DNA from: UBA10364 sp905182675 | Lineage (GTDB): Bacteria > Bacteroidota > Bacteroidia > Flavobacteriales > Schleiferiaceae | Direction of reading: 5' to 3' | Assembly (NCBI GenBank): GCA_963933975.1 | Contig: CAWVWE010000004.1 | Location: 35,045 to 99,044 of the forward strand | DNA length: 64,000 nucleotides | Shown: positions 1 to 8,049 of the stretch, piece after piece | Numbering within the stretch: position 1 is the stretch's first letter | Layout: the number at the start of each line of letters is the position of its first letter | Translations under genes and position numbers: made by a program | The notes under the pieces: model-generated | Seen by the model: the letters and a program-made list of their open reading frames with translations, nothing else | Databases searched by the model: none | Told to the model about the DNA's origin: nothing

Positions 1-2
1 CA

Positions 3-167
3 AAAGCCTTGGTTTATTTGAATACCTTTAACGAACAAGGAACGGCACTTGGCCAGTTCTATCCGAAGGAAATGACGGAGCTGTTTTATATTAACAACCC
101 GAACTTCGGGAAGGTATATAGAGACAAAGTCCTAAAAGAATATATTCAATACTTTAAAGAATTATGA
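3..167 (+). CDS. C-terminal end of an unidentified protein (5' end outside window)
   Basis: The frame is open from the window edge and ends at a TGA that overlaps the ATG of the bactofilin gene (ATGA), so the two are probably translationally coupled. Only 54 residues are visible. They are rich in Tyr, Phe, Asn and Lys and end in KEYIQYFKEL, with no recognisable motif. In Flavobacteriales the gene before this bactofilin/ATP synthase cluster is, from memory, often the TPR lipoprotein PorW/SprE of the type IX secretion system. That is context only; the visible residues do not prove it. Confidence 0.6.
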   Translation, partial: KALVYLNTFNEQGTALGQFYPKEMTELFYINNPNFGKVYRDKVLKEYIQYFKEL

Positions 168-562
168 TTTCAGCAGCTAAAAAGAACCCAGAACTCGCCC
201 AAGCTTCAAATAGAATTTTAGCCGGAACAACCATTCAAGGAGATGTTCAAACGGACGGAGATATTCGAGTTGATGGGAAAATTGTGGGCAACATGGTCGT
301 CAACGGAAAACTGGTCATAGGAGAACACGGAAGTGTTGAAGGCGATGTTGAGTGTAAAACCGCGGCGATCGCAGGCAGCATGAGCGGCACTTTAAAGGTC
401 CATCAAATGCTGTCGCTTTCTGTGTCTGCTAAGATTGACGGCAAGGTCCATTCCGAAAAACTTTCTGTAGAACCTGGCGCTGAGCTCAACGGGAGTGTCA
501 CAATGGGAGCGGTAATGCATAAAATAGGCGCCAAAGAAGAGAAAAGTGTCCAAACAGCCTAG
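164..562 (+). CDS. bactofilin (polymer-forming cytoskeletal protein)
   Basis: This 132-residue protein has the bactofilin pattern: a short disordered N-terminus, then a core of about 90 residues (roughly 20-110) of short Gly/Val-rich turns such as GDIRVDGKIVGN and GSVEGDVECKTAAIAGS. Such cores form a right-handed beta-helix that polymerises into filaments without nucleotide. Family roles include cell shape, stalk growth and protein positioning. The start overlaps the upstream stop (ATGA). The 3' end overlaps the AtpZ-like gene by 17 bases, so it sits in a tight operon in front of the ATP synthase genes. No membrane segment is seen. A role linked to ATP synthase is not implied by the sequence; the link is only gene order. 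Confidence 0.88.
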   Translation: MISAAKKNPELAQASNRILAGTTIQGDVQTDGDIRVDGKIVGNMVVNGKLVIGEHGSVEGDVECKTAAIAGSMSGTLKVHQMLSLSVSAKIDGKVHSEKLSVEPGAELNGSVTMGAVMHKIGAKEEKSVQTA

Positions 563-737
563 CCCTTTCTTGAAATACTCAGGTCTTGCTTTTCAAATGG
601 CCGGCCCCATCTTTGTAGGGGTTTTAGTTGGCCAATATCTTGATAACGAAGGAGACACGCCTGTTTACACCATTATTTTTTCCCTTGCAGGAACCTTCGC
701 GGGTCTTTATTTAGCGCTGAAAGATTTTATTAAATGA
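546..737 (+). CDS. AtpZ/AtpI-family ATP synthase accessory membrane protein
   Basis: This 63-residue protein has two hydrophobic helices (about residues 11-29 and 40-60) joined by a short acidic loop, the usual AtpZ form. The second helix carries the family-like pattern GTFAGLYLALKDF. The start is GTG, overlapping the bactofilin gene by 17 bases in another frame. The stop overlaps the next ATG (ATGA). AtpZ/AtpI proteins help assembly of the c-ring and may affect magnesium supply. Position before atpB supports this. The family is assigned from length, topology and context. Confidence 0.8.
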   Translation: MSKQPSPFLKYSGLAFQMAGPIFVGVLVGQYLDNEGDTPVYTIIFSLAGTFAGLYLALKDFIK

Positions 738-1090
738 AAAACATCCTGTTTTTACTTGTCTATACCGGGGCTTACACCCTCCAGTTATGGGTGTTCCAAA
801 CTGATAAAATAACAAGTATCTATTTTGCTTTGGCACTAATTCTTTTGTTGTTTACTACGCTTTTGGGAAGAATTGCCAAGGTAAAAGAAGTTGAAAAGGG
901 CTTGGTTTTTTTAGCGTTTTCGACCATCCGATTCTTTCTGTTTTTATCAGCACTTCTTCCTACGCTACTACACCGAACATCCCTTGATGTGTCAAAAGGA
1001 GCTGCCATTGCCCTTACAATACCATTGTTTTTAACGGTCGTTTATGACGCGTTAAACACAGTGAAAGAGGTGTCGAAAAAGACCCCTTAG
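734..1090 (+). CDS. small integral membrane protein of the atp operon (AtpI-like position)
   Basis: This 118-residue protein has four predicted membrane helices (about residues 3-19, 27-45, 53-75 and 87-106) and short charged loops. It overlaps the AtpZ-like gene by four bases and ends about 90 bases before atpB. Position and topology match the place of AtpI in other atp operons, but I cannot see a diagnostic motif. It could be a diverged AtpI or a lineage-specific assembly factor. The Lys-rich C-terminus suggests a cytoplasmic end. Confidence 0.7.
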   Translation: MKNILFLLVYTGAYTLQLWVFQTDKITSIYFALALILLLFTTLLGRIAKVKEVEKGLVFLAFSTIRFFLFLSALLPTLLHRTSLDVSKGAAIALTIPLFLTVVYDALNTVKEVSKKTP

Positions 1091-1117
1091 CAGATTGAAA
1101 AAATATTTAACAAGGCC

Positions 1118-1148
1118 TTGCTGTTGGGCGCATTCTGTCTTACATTTG
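1118..1148 (+). promoter_or_regulatory. Bacteroidota-type promoter for atpB
   Basis: A TTG at 1118-1120 is followed after 20 bases by TACATTTG at 1141-1148. This matches the known Bacteroidota sigma consensus (TTTG/TTG near -33, TAnnTTTG near -7). Transcription would begin near 1155, about 25 bases before the atpB ATG. The core atp genes may therefore be expressed apart from the upstream bactofilin genes. Confidence 0.55.
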
Positions 1149-1179
1149 CCAAGAATTTACGGCATACCCAAAGACTAAA

Positions 1180-2352
1180 ATGTTTGAAGCTACTTCACGT
1201 TATATTATAATCGCGGCATTAACGTTCCTTTTTGCCCCAGCTTCGCTGAAAGCTCAAGACCACTCTCATGACGATCAATTAGAATCGTCAACTCACGAAA
1301 CAAGCCAGCTTGCACCTGCAGACGAAGGGCATAACGAAATTCACGGTCAAACCGTTGATGAAAAAGAATTCGAGATCACGGAACTGATAATGCACCACAT
1401 TAGCGACTCCCATGAATGGCATTTTTTCGATTGGAATAGCCAACCAGTTTCTCTTCCTCTGCCAGTAATTGTTTATACTAAGAAAAACGGATTTAGTCTT
1501 TTTTCTAGCGGTAGATTTCATCACAATGACGACGGAGCGGTTGTTCACGAGTCATCTAACGGAGACCGGTTCATTAAGGTTCACGACAAAATATATCTTG
1601 CTGAAGAAGAATCAATAAACAATTCATACGCCCACTTCAGCGACTCTCATGAGGTCACTAACACAACGCCTGATGCCGACATCAGTATAACGAAAAACGT
1701 ATTTAACATGTTCCTTGGGGCCATGATTATGCTTCTTCTTTTTGCTGGAATCATTAGACGATACAAAAGCCAGGTGCCAAAAGGGGTTGCTAAATTTGTC
1801 GAGCCCTTGGTCGTGTTTGTAAGAGACGATATCGCCCTTCAAAATATTGGAGAAAAACACTACAAAAGATTTACACCCTACTTATTGACGGTGTTTTTCT
1901 TTATTTGGATAAACAATGTCTTAGGTCTTATTCCTGGTGGCGCAAATTTAACGGGAAACATAAGCTTCACGCTTACCCTCTCTCTTCTAACCTTTGTTAT
2001 TGTAAATATCAACGGCAACAAAGACTATTGGAGACACATCTTTTGGATGCCAGGAGTTCCTTATCCCGTTAGAGTGCTTATGGCGCTTATTGAAATTGTA
2101 GGGGTTTTCACCAAGCCGTTCGCTTTGATGATTCGTCTCTTTGCCAACATGACGGCAGGTCACATTGTAATACTATCCTTAATATCATTGGTATTCATCT
2201 TTAAAACGATTTGGATAGCTCCAGCATCAGTAATTCTCACACTCTTTATTTACATTATTAAAGTGCTTGTTGCGTTTCTTCAGGCATATATATTTGCGCT
2301 TTTAACAGCGCTTTTTATTGGTCAAGCGACACAGGAGCATGACCACCACTAG
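1180..2352 (+). CDS. atpB: F0F1 ATP synthase subunit a, with Bacteroidota N-terminal extension
   Basis: Subunit a forms the proton half-channels beside the c-ring. The C-terminal 210 residues hold the usual helices and the conserved LMIRLFANMTAGH stretch with the essential arginine (R319). At 390 residues it is far longer than the roughly 250 of other phyla. The extra part is a signal peptide (about 1-25, ending LKAQ) and about 140 periplasmic residues, beginning with a His/Asp-rich DHSHDD segment. This extension is typical of Bacteroidota subunit a. The gene has its own promoter-like sequence and is followed by atpE after 32 bases. Confidence 0.97.
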   Translation: MFEATSRYIIIAALTFLFAPASLKAQDHSHDDQLESSTHETSQLAPADEGHNEIHGQTVDEKEFEITELIMHHISDSHEWHFFDWNSQPVSLPLPVIVYTKKNGFSLFSSGRFHHNDDGAVVHESSNGDRFIKVHDKIYLAEEESINNSYAHFSDSHEVTNTTPDADISITKNVFNMFLGAMIMLLLFAGIIRRYKSQVPKGVAKFVEPLVVFVRDDIALQNIGEKHYKRFTPYLLTVFFFIWINNVLGLIPGGANLTGNISFTLTLSLLTFVIVNINGNKDYWRHIFWMPGVPYPVRVLMALIEIVGVFTKPFALMIRLFANMTAGHIVILSLISLVFIFKTIWIAPASVILTLFIYIIKVLVAFLQAYIFALLTALFIGQATQEHDHH

Positions 2353-2384
2353 TTCACGAACCATAGTTTAATTAAATATATAAT

Positions 2385-2594
2385 ATGATGGTAGGTAGTA
2401 TTGCAGCTCTAGGAGCAGGATTAGCCGTTATCGGCGTTGGCGTTGGAATTGGTCTTATTGGTAAAGGAGCCATGGAAGGTATCGCACGTCAACCAGAAGC
2501 TTCTGGTAAGATTCAAACATCAATGATTATTGCAGCAGCTTTGATTGAAGGTGCCGGTCTTTTCGGTATCGTTGTCTCGTTGTTAGGCTTATAA
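2385..2594 (+). CDS. atpE: F0F1 ATP synthase subunit c (proton type)
   Basis: This 69-residue hairpin protein has helix 1 with a Gly-repeat (GVGVGIGLIGKGAMEG), the polar loop RQPEAS and helix 2 with the ion-binding carboxylate E55 in ALIEGAGLFG. The Na+-type signature (Gln in helix 1 with Glu-Ser/Thr in helix 2) is absent: no Gln lies in helix 1 and Gly follows E55. A proton-driven ring is therefore inferred. The start could be either of the two first Met codons. It is followed by a terminator-like hairpin before atpF. Confidence 0.96.
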   Translation: MMVGSIAALGAGLAVIGVGVGIGLIGKGAMEGIARQPEASGKIQTSMIIAAALIEGAGLFGIVVSLLGL

Positions 2595-2608
2595 TCATTT
2601 CCTTTATG

Positions 2609-2646
2609 AAGTAGCCCAAGTCGGGATTGCCGGCGGGCTACTTTTT
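2609..2646 (+). terminator. terminator-like hairpin between atpE and atpF
   Basis: AAGTAGCCC (2609-2617) pairs with GGGCTACTT (2635-2643). Inside it a second stem (GTCGG with CCGGC) can stack. A run of five T follows (2642-2646). This resembles an intrinsic terminator but lies within the operon, 30 bases before atpF. It could give partial termination or protect an atpE 3' end, raising subunit c supply. Confidence 0.6.
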
Positions 2647-2675
2647 AAACTACATTAGATTAAACACAGCATAAA

Positions 2676-3170
2676 ATGGATTTAGTTACTCCAGACTTCG
2701 GTCTCATTTTTTGGACGCTTGTAACGTTCTTGCTTCTTGTGTTCTTGCTCGGCAAGTTCGCGTGGAAGCCTATTCTCAAAATGGTAGATGACCGTGAAGC
2801 GAGTATTGAAGATGCTTTGAAAGCAGCGGAACGCGCTCGTGATGAAATGAAGTCTCTCCAATCGGATAACGAAGCGGTACTTAAAGAAGCACGCCAAGAG
2901 CGCGAGCGAATCTTAAAGGAAGCCCGTGAGATGAAGAATAAGATTGTCTCTGACGCAAAGGACATTGCTATCGCGGAAGGCGAGAAAGCAATTGCTTCTG
3001 CAAAGGCGGCCATCGTGGCTGAAAAAGCTTCTGCTATTGCAGAGCTTAAAAACCAAGCCGCTACTTTAAGCATTGAGATTGCCGAAAAAGTTTTGGGCAA
3101 AGAGCTAAGCGTCGAGAATAAGCAGGCTGAAATGATCAGCAAGATGATTGACGAAGTAAAATTCAACTAA
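2676..3170 (+). CDS. atpF: F0F1 ATP synthase subunit b
   Basis: This 164-residue protein has one N-terminal membrane helix (about 8-25, GLIFWTLVTFLLLVF), then WKPILKMVDDRE and a long Ala/Lys/Glu-rich coiled coil to the end. This is the peripheral stalk that holds the F1 head against the a subunit. Length and topology are normal. It lies six bases before atpH and is clearly co-transcribed with it. Only one b-type gene is present, so a homodimeric stalk is expected. Confidence 0.96.
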   Translation: MDLVTPDFGLIFWTLVTFLLLVFLLGKFAWKPILKMVDDREASIEDALKAAERARDEMKSLQSDNEAVLKEARQERERILKEAREMKNKIVSDAKDIAIAEGEKAIASAKAAIVAEKASAIAELKNQAATLSIEIAEKVLGKELSVENKQAEMISKMIDEVKFN

Positions 3171-3176
3171 GAGGAT

Positions 3177-3734
3177 ATGAATTATCCAAGAGTTGCCACA
3201 CGCTATAGCAAAGCTTTACTTGACCTGGCCGTTGAACAAAACGACCTAGACAGGATAAGCTCAGATGTTGCGGTTTTAAAGGAAGCGATAAAAGGTTCTG
3301 AGGAATTGAAGTCATTGCTTAAAAGCCCTGTAGTAAAGGCAGGTAAAAAACAAGCCGTTCTCAACGAAATCTTCAGCGGCTCTTTTTCGCCACTGTTTGA
3401 TCGATTTATCGCGTTGTTAACGAAAAACGGTCGTGAAAACGTACTTGCAGGAATATGCGAGAAGTTCGAGAAGGATGTTTTAGAATACAAGGGCATCTTA
3501 GAAGCAGAGGTCACAACGGCGGTTGCCTTGACGGAAGCGGATAGAACGAAACTTATGGAGACGTTGAAAAAGCAATTGGGCAAGGAAATAATACTTTCCG
3601 AGAAGATTGACACATCGACTATTGGAGGCATGAAACTGTTGGTAGGCGGCTTCCAGTTGGACAACACGATTTCAGGTAAGCTCAAAGCATTGAGAAGTCA
3701 ACTGGTTGACAAGTCTTACGAGGCGAAAAATTAA
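3177..3734 (+). CDS. atpH: F0F1 ATP synthase subunit delta
   Basis: This 185-residue protein begins with the family-typical pattern ATRYSKALLDLAVEQN and carries the C-terminal stretch IDTSTIGGMKLLVGG near residue 150, which matches the delta/OSCP signature. Delta joins the b stalk to the top of the alpha3beta3 head. It follows atpF after six bases and precedes atpA by 28 bases. The length is normal. Confidence 0.95.
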   Translation: MNYPRVATRYSKALLDLAVEQNDLDRISSDVAVLKEAIKGSEELKSLLKSPVVKAGKKQAVLNEIFSGSFSPLFDRFIALLTKNGRENVLAGICEKFEKDVLEYKGILEAEVTTAVALTEADRTKLMETLKKQLGKEIILSEKIDTSTIGGMKLLVGGFQLDNTISGKLKALRSQLVDKSYEAKN

Positions 3735-3762
3735 GAAAACAAAGACCTTAATATAAAGGATC

Positions 3763-5343
3763 ATGGCAGAAGTAAATCCAGCTGAAATTTCAGCTATTCT
3801 AAAACAACAACTCTCCGGAATGGCTGGAGGTGCAGATCTTCAGGAAGTAGGTACCGTGTTAGAGGTGGGTGATGGTATCGCTCGCGCTTACGGCCTATCG
3901 AATGCGCAATCTGGAGAATTGGTTGAATTTGAAAGTGGCCAGCAAGGCATCATTTTGAACCTAGAGGAAGACAACGTGGGTATCGTATTACTCGCTCCTT
4001 CGAATGACATTAAAGAAGGGACAAGCGTCAAGCGCACCAACACTATTGCATCTATCAACGTAGGTGAAGGAATGGTTGGTCGTGTCGTGGACACCTTAGG
4101 AAAACCAATTGATGGTAAAGGCCCAATTCAAGGCAAGACCTATGAAATGCCTCTTGAGCGTAAAGCTCCTGGTGTTATTTTTCGTCAGCCGGTAAACGAA
4201 CCAATGCAAACAGGTATCAAGTCTATTGATGCGATGATTCCAATTGGTCGTGGACAACGTGAGCTCATTATTGGTGATCGTCAAACAGGAAAGACAACGG
4301 TTGCTATTGACACCATTATCAATCAGAAAGAGTTTTTTGATAAAGGTGAGCCGGTGTATTGTATTTACGTTGCTATAGGTCAAAAAGGATCTACGGTGGC
4401 AGGTATAGCGAAGACCTTACAAGACTCCGGTGCAATGCAGTATACTACTATTGTTGCAGCGAACGCCTCAGATCCCGCTCCTATGCAGTTTTACGCACCT
4501 TTTGCGGGTGCTGCGATCGGTGAGTTTTTCCGCGATACTGGTCGACCTGGATTGATCATTTTTGATGATCTTTCAAAACAAGCAGTTGCTTACCGCGAAG
4601 TTTCATTATTACTACGTCGCCCACCAGGCCGTGAGGCATATCCTGGTGACGTGTTCTATCTTCACTCAAGATTACTTGAGCGTGCTGCAAAAGTGATTGC
4701 AGACGACACTATTGCTTCTCAAATGAACGATTTACCAGAGTCCTTGAAAGGCATGGTAAAAGGAGGGGGCTCTTTAACAGCGCTTCCAATCATTGAAACA
4801 CAAGCGGGTGATGTTTCTGCCTATATCCCTACAAACGTAATTTCTATTACAGACGGTCAAATATTCCTAGAGTCTGACTTGTTTAACTCAGGTGTTCGTC
4901 CTGCTATTAACGTTGGTATTTCGGTATCGCGTGTAGGAGGATCTGCTCAGATTAAGCCAATGAAGAAAGTATCTGGTACGCTGAAGTTAGATCAAGCACA
5001 ATACCGTGAGCTAGAGGCCTTTGCAAAGTTTGGTTCTGATCTAGATGCGGCAACGATGTCTGTGATCAATAAAGGACAGCGCAATGTTGAGATATTGAAG
5101 CAGGGTGTCAACGCACCAGTTTCCGTCGCCCATCAGGTTGCCATCATTTATGTTGGAACGAAAGGAAAACTCAACAAAGTCCCTGTAGGCAAGGTTAAGG
5201 CGTTTGAAATGTCTTTAATTGAATATATGGAGGCCAATCAAAAAGCGGCACTAGAGCGTATTGCTGCAGGCAAATGGACAGACGCAGAAATTGGCGCTAT
5301 TGAAGCATCCATTGCTGAGGTCCTTCCTAATTACGAAGCTTAA
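3763..5343 (+). CDS. atpA: F0F1 ATP synthase subunit alpha
   Basis: This 526-residue protein holds the regulatory, non-catalytic nucleotide site: P-loop GDRQTGKT at residues 171-178 and the family stretch near residue 370 with PAINVGISVSRVGGSAQ. Order of domains is N-terminal beta-barrel (about 25-95), nucleotide-binding domain (about 95-380) and C-terminal helices. Length is normal. It is followed by a perfect hairpin and then atpG. The catalytic beta subunit (atpD) and epsilon (atpC) are absent from the window; Bacteroidota usually keep them in a separate locus. Confidence 0.98.
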   Translation: MAEVNPAEISAILKQQLSGMAGGADLQEVGTVLEVGDGIARAYGLSNAQSGELVEFESGQQGIILNLEEDNVGIVLLAPSNDIKEGTSVKRTNTIASINVGEGMVGRVVDTLGKPIDGKGPIQGKTYEMPLERKAPGVIFRQPVNEPMQTGIKSIDAMIPIGRGQRELIIGDRQTGKTTVAIDTIINQKEFFDKGEPVYCIYVAIGQKGSTVAGIAKTLQDSGAMQYTTIVAANASDPAPMQFYAPFAGAAIGEFFRDTGRPGLIIFDDLSKQAVAYREVSLLLRRPPGREAYPGDVFYLHSRLLERAAKVIADDTIASQMNDLPESLKGMVKGGGSLTALPIIETQAGDVSAYIPTNVISITDGQIFLESDLFNSGVRPAINVGISVSRVGGSAQIKPMKKVSGTLKLDQAQYRELEAFAKFGSDLDAATMSVINKGQRNVEILKQGVNAPVSVAHQVAIIYVGTKGKLNKVPVGKVKAFEMSLIEYMEANQKAALERIAAGKWTDAEIGAIEASIAEVLPNYEA

Positions 5344-5352
5344 TAATTATAT

Positions 5353-5377
5353 AATCCAGGCGCGAAGCGCCTGGATT
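5353..5377 (+). terminator. perfect intercistronic hairpin between atpA and atpG
   Basis: AATCCAGGCGC (5353-5363) and GCGCCTGGATT (5367-5377) form an 11-bp perfect stem with a GAA loop. No T-run follows, so a strong terminator is unlikely. A mRNA-stabilising or processing element at the alpha/gamma boundary is more plausible. Confidence 0.6.
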
Positions 5378-5390
5378 TAAGATACGCACT

Positions 5391-6242
5391 ATGGCGAACC
5401 TTAAAGAGCTCAGAAACAGAATAACGTCTATCGGAAGCACGATGAAAATCACTTCAGCGATGAAGATGGTGAGCGCGGCTAAACTGAAGAAAGCTCAAGA
5501 TGCTATCGTGCAAATGCGCCCGTACTCGTCTAAATTGACTGAAATTCTTCAGAAGGCGTCAAGCACTTTAGACAGTAGTGAAAACGCATACGGCGAAGTA
5601 AAGGAAGGCAACAAAACAAGACTAGTCGTTATTACTTCAAACCGTGGTCTTTGTGGAGGCTTTAATTCCAGCGTTGTAAAAAAGGCGAAGGCCTATATGC
5701 TCGATAATGACGAGGAGATAAGCATTGCATCGATAGGTAAAAAAGCAGGTGAAGCATTTAAATACGATGCTCGTTTAGCCGACAGCAACATACAGCTGTG
5801 GGATGAGATTAATTTCGTCAACGCCTCGGCATATGCTGAATCATTGATGAAGGGCTATTTAGCTGGAGACTTTGACAAAGTTGTAATTGTATACAATTCC
5901 TTCAGAAACGCAGCGGTTCAAATACCTACGGCTGAACAGTTTTTGCCTTTGGCACTAGACACCGAGGTAGTTGATGTAGACACTACAGAATACCTTTATG
6001 AGCCTTCTATGGCGGAGATTTTAGATGATCTGATACCGGTTTCTTTAAAAACCCAACTTTACGCTGCGTTATTGGACGCGAACGCTTCCGAGCACGGTTC
6101 CAGAATGACAGCAATGCATAAAGCGACCGATAATGCACAAGAGCTTCAGGGAGACTTAAAACTGGTATACAACAAAGCTCGTCAAGCAGCTATTACCAAT
6201 GAGATTCTTGAGATCGTTGGAGGAGCAGACGCGCTAGCGTAA
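5391..6242 (+). CDS. atpG: F0F1 ATP synthase subunit gamma
   Basis: This 283-residue protein has the usual gamma ends: N-terminal MANLKELRNRITSIGSTMKITSAMKMV and C-terminal QAAITNEILEIVGGADAL. These form the antiparallel coiled coil that rotates inside the head. The middle Rossmann-like part includes SNRGLCGGFN at about residue 85. It is the last gene of the operon, 47 bases after atpA, and is followed by a clear intrinsic terminator. Confidence 0.97.
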   Translation: MANLKELRNRITSIGSTMKITSAMKMVSAAKLKKAQDAIVQMRPYSSKLTEILQKASSTLDSSENAYGEVKEGNKTRLVVITSNRGLCGGFNSSVVKKAKAYMLDNDEEISIASIGKKAGEAFKYDARLADSNIQLWDEINFVNASAYAESLMKGYLAGDFDKVVIVYNSFRNAAVQIPTAEQFLPLALDTEVVDVDTTEYLYEPSMAEILDDLIPVSLKTQLYAALLDANASEHGSRMTAMHKATDNAQELQGDLKLVYNKARQAAITNEILEIVGGADALA

Positions 6243-6266
6243 AACTGAGCTAATCTTACATTATTT

Positions 6267-6297
6267 AAAAAACTCGTTCCAAAAGAGCGGGTTTTTT
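6267..6297 (+). terminator. intrinsic terminator of the atp operon
   Basis: A run of six A plus CTCGTTC (6267-6279) pairs, with two G-U pairs, with GAGCGGG plus six T (6285-6297) around a CAAAA loop. It lies 25 bases after atpG and ends in the T-run. Confidence 0.85.
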
Positions 6298-6405
6298 GCT
6301 GTTCAAAAACCCCTGTACAGGTAGATATATGTATTGTACGTTCTCAAATGTGCTTACTGTGCTTCATTTTTAATAAATTGCTTGTCCAAACCAAAGCTAT
6401 AAATC

Positions 6406-6582
6406 ATGCGACAAGCTACTCTACTAGAGAAGGAATTCATCAGTGTAAACGAATTGATGGAAATTTTTGATATTTCCAGGGCAACGGCTCAACGATTGTT
6501 AAAAAGCGGGGAAATTGAAAGCTCCAAGCTTGGAGGAAAAGTGATTATTCCAACAAGGCCGTTGCGAGAGAAGTTTGTATAA
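6406..6582 (+). CDS. small HTH (excisionase/MerR-like) DNA-binding protein
   Basis: This 58-residue frame starts with ATG. It reads EFISVNELMEIFDISRATAQRLLKSGEIESSKLGGKVIIPT, which fits the HTH_17 (excisionase-type) fold: helix, helix-turn-helix at about residues 14-35, then a beta-wing with the usual Leu-Lys-Ser-Gly-Glu turn. Such small proteins bind DNA in plasmid, transposon or regulatory settings. No integrase, relaxase or other mobile gene is nearby, so a chromosomal regulator or a relic of a lost element are both possible. The gene stands alone between the atp terminator and the histidine kinase. The target is unknown. Confidence 0.72.
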   Translation: MRQATLLEKEFISVNELMEIFDISRATAQRLLKSGEIESSKLGGKVIIPTRPLREKFV

Positions 6583-6632
6583 AACCTTAGGACCAGCTTC
6601 CGTTGATGCGTCTAATGTTCTAACTTCGAGAC

Positions 6633-8045
6633 ATGTCGTTTCTAACCTTGCGTGTTCGCACCTTTCTGTTAATGTTGCTCACCATAGTGGTGGCATTTCT
6701 ATTGACAGGAACATTCAGCCTGTATCATTTTCGCCTAGAGAATAGAAACTATCATTTTGAGCGGCTCGAGCGTAAGGAAAAGGCCATTCTTAGTCACATA
6801 GACTATTTCACCAGAAGCGACCAGAACAAAGGGCTTCTCGCCAATCAATGGGAGCGTATTCTTTCTGGCAAAGTTGCGGAAATTAGCTCAATTCACAAGC
6901 TAGACTTCGGAATATACACCTCTTCTGGCGTATTTGTAGCGGGAAGTTTTTTGAGAAATGAGGATCGCACACTTTTCCCAATGCTCCTCACAGAGTATGC
7001 TAACTCCGCTAAAAGCAAGGGGCGTAAAGTCACTAATGAAGGAAACTTCTTGGTTTCAACCAGCGAGGTTATTGGAAGTAATAATCTTGTAGAGCTTGTC
7101 GTAAGAATACCTTACGAAATAGATCCCTCTGCTATTCCAAAGGAGGATGTTGCTTTTTTACGTCAGTTGCTTTTGCTTTATATTCTCTTGTTCGCCATTG
7201 GAATTACGTTTGCTGTGTTTTTCTCCAATTACATCAGCAAGAACATGCGGCTTGTTATTGATCAGTTAAAAAAGGTGCGAATCAATAAGTCCAACGAAAA
7301 ATTGACGTGGCGGTTGAATGACGAAATTGGTGAGCTTATTCAAGAATATAATGTTTTGGTAGATAAGCTGGAGACGACCGCTATAGAATTGGCGAGAAGT
7401 GAAAGAGAAAGCGCATGGAAGGAAATGGCACAGCAAGTCGCCCACGAAATCACCAACCCCCTCACTCCTATGAAACTCACCCTGCAGATGATGCAGCGTG
7501 AAACAGAGGTTTCGGAGATGAAGTCCATGGCAACTTACCTGCTTGACGAAGTAGCGTCTCTAACGAACATTGCAGAGGCCTTTTCTAGATTCGCTCAAAT
7601 GCCAGGGCTTAAGGCAGAGAGTCTGGATATTTCATACCAAACCAATCGTGCGGTTTCTCTATATATTGATCGCGGCGTCACGTTTATATCCACTGGGCCG
7701 GTTTACACCGAGGTTGATAAGGACCAGTGGTCAAGAATAATACACAACCTTGTAAAGAATGCCTTTCAAAGTATACCGGAGGGCAGGGAGCCAGCCGTGG
7801 ATATATCTATTGAAAAAGAGGATAACAAAGCGATCGTTATAATTCGAGACAACGGAACGGGTATACCTCTCGAGATGCAAGACAGAGTGTTTGAGCCCAA
7901 CTTTACCACTAAAAGCTCAGGCATGGGACTTGGCCTTGCGATGGTAAAAAACTTAATAGAAAATTTTGGCGGAACAATCAGTTTTAGTACCGGAGACCAC
8001 GGTACAGCATTTAGAATTGAGTTGCCTATCACAAGTATAAAATAA
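6633..8045 (+). CDS. membrane sensor histidine kinase (NtrY-like)
   Basis: This 470-residue protein has a membrane helix at about 9-30, a periplasmic domain of about 145 residues, a second helix (about 178-200), a HAMP linker (about 205-255), a dimerisation domain and an ATPase domain. The phospho-acceptor is H271 in QVAHEITNPLTPMK. The ATPase shows NLVKNAFQS (N box), DNGTGIP (G1) and SGMGLGLAMVKN (G2). The HEITNPLTPM box is typical of NtrY-like kinases. No response regulator is adjacent, so the partner is unknown; the LuxR-type regulator at 54115-54795 is a distant orphan. The next gene begins four bases after the stop. Confidence 0.92.
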   Translation: MSFLTLRVRTFLLMLLTIVVAFLLTGTFSLYHFRLENRNYHFERLERKEKAILSHIDYFTRSDQNKGLLANQWERILSGKVAEISSIHKLDFGIYTSSGVFVAGSFLRNEDRTLFPMLLTEYANSAKSKGRKVTNEGNFLVSTSEVIGSNNLVELVVRIPYEIDPSAIPKEDVAFLRQLLLLYILLFAIGITFAVFFSNYISKNMRLVIDQLKKVRINKSNEKLTWRLNDEIGELIQEYNVLVDKLETTAIELARSERESAWKEMAQQVAHEITNPLTPMKLTLQMMQRETEVSEMKSMATYLLDEVASLTNIAEAFSRFAQMPGLKAESLDISYQTNRAVSLYIDRGVTFISTGPVYTEVDKDQWSRIIHNLVKNAFQSIPEGREPAVDISIEKEDNKAIVIIRDNGTGIPLEMQDRVFEPNFTTKSSGMGLGLAMVKNLIENFGGTISFSTGDHGTAFRIELPITSIK

Positions 8046-8049
8046 GATA

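Noticed and set aside
2660..3166. 168-residue minus-strand frame opposite atpF
   Set aside because: It is the mirror of a highly biased coiled-coil gene (Ala/Glu/Lys codons give Ser/Phe runs) and has no family features.
3203..3685. 160-residue minus-strand frame opposite atpH
   Set aside because: Ser/Phe/Asn-rich mirror of the delta subunit gene; the plus-strand gene is certain.
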